Under the pieces are notes generated by a model that had not been told where the DNA came from, made no database searches, and saw nothing but the letters and a program-made list of their open reading frames with translations. Below, one piece after another: positions 62,197-64,000 of a DNA stretch of 64,000 nucleotides. Position 1 is the first letter of the stretch, and every line of letters begins with the position of its first letter. Made by a program: the position numbers and the translations under genes. This DNA comes from Pseudomonas sp. W4I3 (GTDB lineage: Bacteria; Pseudomonadota; Gammaproteobacteria; Pseudomonadales; Pseudomonadaceae), in contig NZ_JAUSXS010000001.1 in NCBI RefSeq assembly GCF_030816195.1, positions 3,433,501-3,497,500 on the forward strand, given 5' to 3'.

Positions 62197-62885
62197 TCCC
62201 CCAGCGCAAATGCCACCGCAGCCCGCGCATGCAGCTCGGTGGTGTCCAACAGGGGCAGTTCGCTGTGCTCGGGCTTGATCAGCAGACTGATTTCCGTACA
62301 ACCGAGAATCACCGCCCGGGCGCCACGTGCGGCCAGCGACTCGATTACCCGTCGGTAGATTGCGCGTGATTCGGCGCTGATCACCCCTACGCACAACTCC
62401 TCATAGATGACCCGGTGCACGTCCTTGCGTTCCTCCACGTCCGGCACCAGCACGGTCAGTCCCTGTGCCTCCAGACGGGACGTGAGGAAGTCCTGTTCCA
62501 TGGTGAACGCGGTACCGAGCAACCCTACGGTCAGGGTGCCCGCTTCCAGGGCTGCGGCGGCGGCGGCATCGGCGATATGCAGAAATGGGATCGTCACCGC
62601 CGCTTCGATACGCGGCGCCACCTTATGCATGGTGTTGGTACACAGCACCACACAGTCGGCACCGGCGGCCTGCAAGCGGCATGCGGCATCTTCGAGAATC
62701 AGCGCGGCTTCGTCCCAGCGCCCGGCGTGCTGGGCCTGCTCCACGGGGCCGAAGTCCACGCTGTACATCAACAGTTGCGCCGAACGCAGCGGGCCGAGCC
62801 GGTCGCGCACCTGCTGGTTGATGATGCGGTAGTACTCGGCGCTGGATTCCCAGCTCATGCCGCCGATAAGGCCGATGGTACGCAT
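62193..62885 (-). CDS. Aspartate/glutamate racemase family protein
   Basis: 230 residues. IGLIGGMSWESSAEYYRIIN opens it; catalytic Cys residues are in DCVVLCTNTMHKVAPRIEAA (about 84) and AVILGCTEISLLI (about 196). It resembles the YgeA-type racemases. It interconverts amino-acid enantiomers, exact substrate unknown. Confidence 0.88.
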   Translation of the reverse strand: MRTIGLIGGMSWESSAEYYRIINQQVRDRLGPLRSAQLLMYSVDFGPVEQAQHAGRWDEAALILEDAACRLQAAGADCVVLCTNTMHKVAPRIEAAVTIPFLHIADAAAAAALEAGTLTVGLLGTAFTMEQDFLTSRLEAQGLTVLVPDVEERKDVHRVIYEELCVGVISAESRAIYRRVIESLAARGARAVILGCTEISLLIKPEHSELPLLDTTELHARAAVAFALGD

Positions 62886-63162
62886 GCGATGCTCCGGGCA
62901 GGGGGGGATGTGATGTCACCTTACCTACCGCAAGCGGATTAGTCATACGCAGTTGCCCGCTCATTCACCAGAGCAGTTCACGCAGTGCGGATGGCCGATC
63001 AGCACGCGCAAGCCCGAGTCGACTCGTTCATACCTGTAACAACTGACAGTATATTCAGGGTGCGATGATCTCTAATCTCACCCACGAGCGATCGACCCCT
63101 TAGTGCTCACAATGGCGATAGACCTTTGCCTACCTCCCAGGTCAACTGTTGCTCGGCGATGG

Positions 63163-63196
63163 CCAGACAACCCTCACATCCTGAGGGTCTGGTTTT
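63163..63196 (+). terminator. Hairpin with T-run upstream of the terpene synthase
   Basis: CCAGAC..CCCTCA / TGAGGG..TCTGG arms around CATCC, then TTTT. It lies 47 bp before the terpene synthase start. It looks like an intrinsic terminator or attenuator. The rest of 62886-63162 shows no gene. Confidence 0.4.
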
Positions 63197-63242
63197 CGAT
63201 AAAGTCCGATCCTGTTGAAGGTTCATTCAAGAGGAGCCCATC

Positions 63243-64000
63243 ATGGCGCCGTCACACTGCGAAGACGATCTGGGCTCCCGCCACACAGATCAGCCACCGC
63301 CGCTCACCCTCATTATCCCCGAGATCCACTTGCCTTTTGCCGACGCGCCACTGCGTTCCGATAGCGAGCGGTTGCGCGCGCATGCCCTTGCCTGGGCGCA
63401 GCGCTACGGCTTGATCGGCCGCCGCGGTGCGCACCGTTTGAGTACGACCGCGCTGCTCGACCTGGGCATAGCGTTATGCGCCAAGGCACCCACGCACCGG
63501 GCCGAGACACTGGTGTGCTGGTACCTGTGGGCGCTGACGCTGGATGACCGTATCGATGATGGGCCCTGGGCGGAAAATGGAACATTGGATCGTTTCATCC
63601 TCTCAGTGCTGACTTTGACCGGGAGCGGCGACGTCGCCCCAACAGGCCAAAGCAGCCCAGTCGACGACCCGATGCTCGCCGTTCTGGTTGATGACCTTTG
63701 GCCTCAGACCCGGTGTTGGCTCGGTGACGCTTGGCGCGAGAGGCTGGTGCGACATCTGACCCGGCATTTACGTGCGCAGGCGACCCTGGTGCGCATACGG
63801 GAAAACGACACGGCGCTCACCTTGGCCGAATACCTGCCGCTGCGCCGGGACTCGTTCGGCGCACTGTTCTTTTTTGATCTGATCGACGGGGCCGAAACGC
63901 TCGACCCGTACGAGCCTGCGCAAGCGGTTCAAGCATGGAGCGCCTTGCGTGAACTCGCGGCCGATATCATTGCCTGGACGAACGATATCCATTCGATTGC
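63243..64000 (+). CDS. Class I terpene synthase (partial, cut by window end)
   Basis: 252 codons from ATG 63243 (GAGGAG upstream) to the end of the window, no stop. The signature of bacterial class I terpene cyclases is clear: Asp-rich LDDRIDDGPW at 101-106, the NSE triad N247-D248-...-S251 (NDIHS, the final Glu falls beyond the window), and Arg201, exactly 46 residues before Asn247, in the pyrophosphate-sensor position (EYLPLRRDSFG). It cyclises a prenyl diphosphate using Mg2+. Product unknown. No methyltransferase lies upstream; neighbours downstream are not in the window. Confidence 0.85.
   Translation, partial: MAPSHCEDDLGSRHTDQPPPLTLIIPEIHLPFADAPLRSDSERLRAHALAWAQRYGLIGRRGAHRLSTTALLDLGIALCAKAPTHRAETLVCWYLWALTLDDRIDDGPWAENGTLDRFILSVLTLTGSGDVAPTGQSSPVDDPMLAVLVDDLWPQTRCWLGDAWRERLVRHLTRHLRAQATLVRIRENDTALTLAEYLPLRRDSFGALFFFDLIDGAETLDPYEPAQAVQAWSALRELAADIIAWTNDIHSI

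Overview
The window looks like a chromosomal segment of a fluorescent Pseudomonas, most likely of the P. fluorescens group. The signs are an MvaT-family H-NS-like protein, an OprD-family porin, the GTGGGAGGGGGCTTGCTCCC type of REP/REPIN repeat, ahpC/ahpF under an OxyR-type box, and generally GC-rich third codon positions. The left 17 kb and the last kilobase look the most accessory. The middle is mostly housekeeping and stress genes that are familiar in this genus.

Layout. 0-17 kb: an NmrA-like epimerase, a PfpI-type lipoprotein, a polytopic membrane protein, a short-chain dehydrogenase (SDR), a stand-alone second dxr, a LysR/FUSC pair, an FCD-only protein, an OprD porin with an AraC regulator, an operon of glycine-zipper protein, PAS protein and diflavin reductase, an orphan panB, a nitroreductase, and a decayed DUF3606 gene next to tRNA-Leu(TAA). 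17-29 kb: small envelope proteins, a magnesium-uptake operon (mgtA, a SLOG-like protein, a beta-barrel protein) with a long leader, arsB with a broken arsR upstream, azlCD. 29-42 kb: an ABC-F ATPase, topoisomerase IB, modABC with a ModE box, nitronate monooxygenase, an ada-alkB alkylation-repair group, a cytochrome pair that fits thiosulfate dehydrogenase (tsdBA), and lipoproteins. 42-54 kb: galU, gor, a KfrA-like protein divergent from a tyrosine recombinase, ahpC, ahpF, gloA, mvaT, a CSS/EAL phosphodiesterase, hpd. 54-64 kb: a RarD-like exporter, an aldo/keto reductase, a LysR/SDR pair, an MFS transporter-cdaR-glycerate kinase group, GNAT, an Asp/Glu racemase, and the first 252 codons of a class I terpene synthase cut by the window end.

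The most interesting signal is regulatory. Two intergenic regions 10 kb apart, upstream of the SDR at 3710-4453 and upstream of the glycine-zipper/PAS/diflavin-reductase operon at 12206-14564, share one design: three 11-bp GTC-N5-GAC palindromes (GTCRWWATGAC-like, which also read as GT-N7-AC), then, exactly 42 bp further on in both cases, a TGGCAY sigma54-type -24 element. This predicts a regulon run by an enhancer-binding protein of NorR type. The activator itself is not in the window. The PAS protein resembles flavin-binding redox PAS domains and its neighbour is a CysJ-like NADPH/FAD/FMN reductase, so the operon may be an uncharacterised redox-sensing or electron-transfer system. Separately, accessory copies of two core biosynthetic genes (dxr, panB) and a terpene synthase suggest extra isoprenoid or secondary metabolism, though only the sequences themselves support this.
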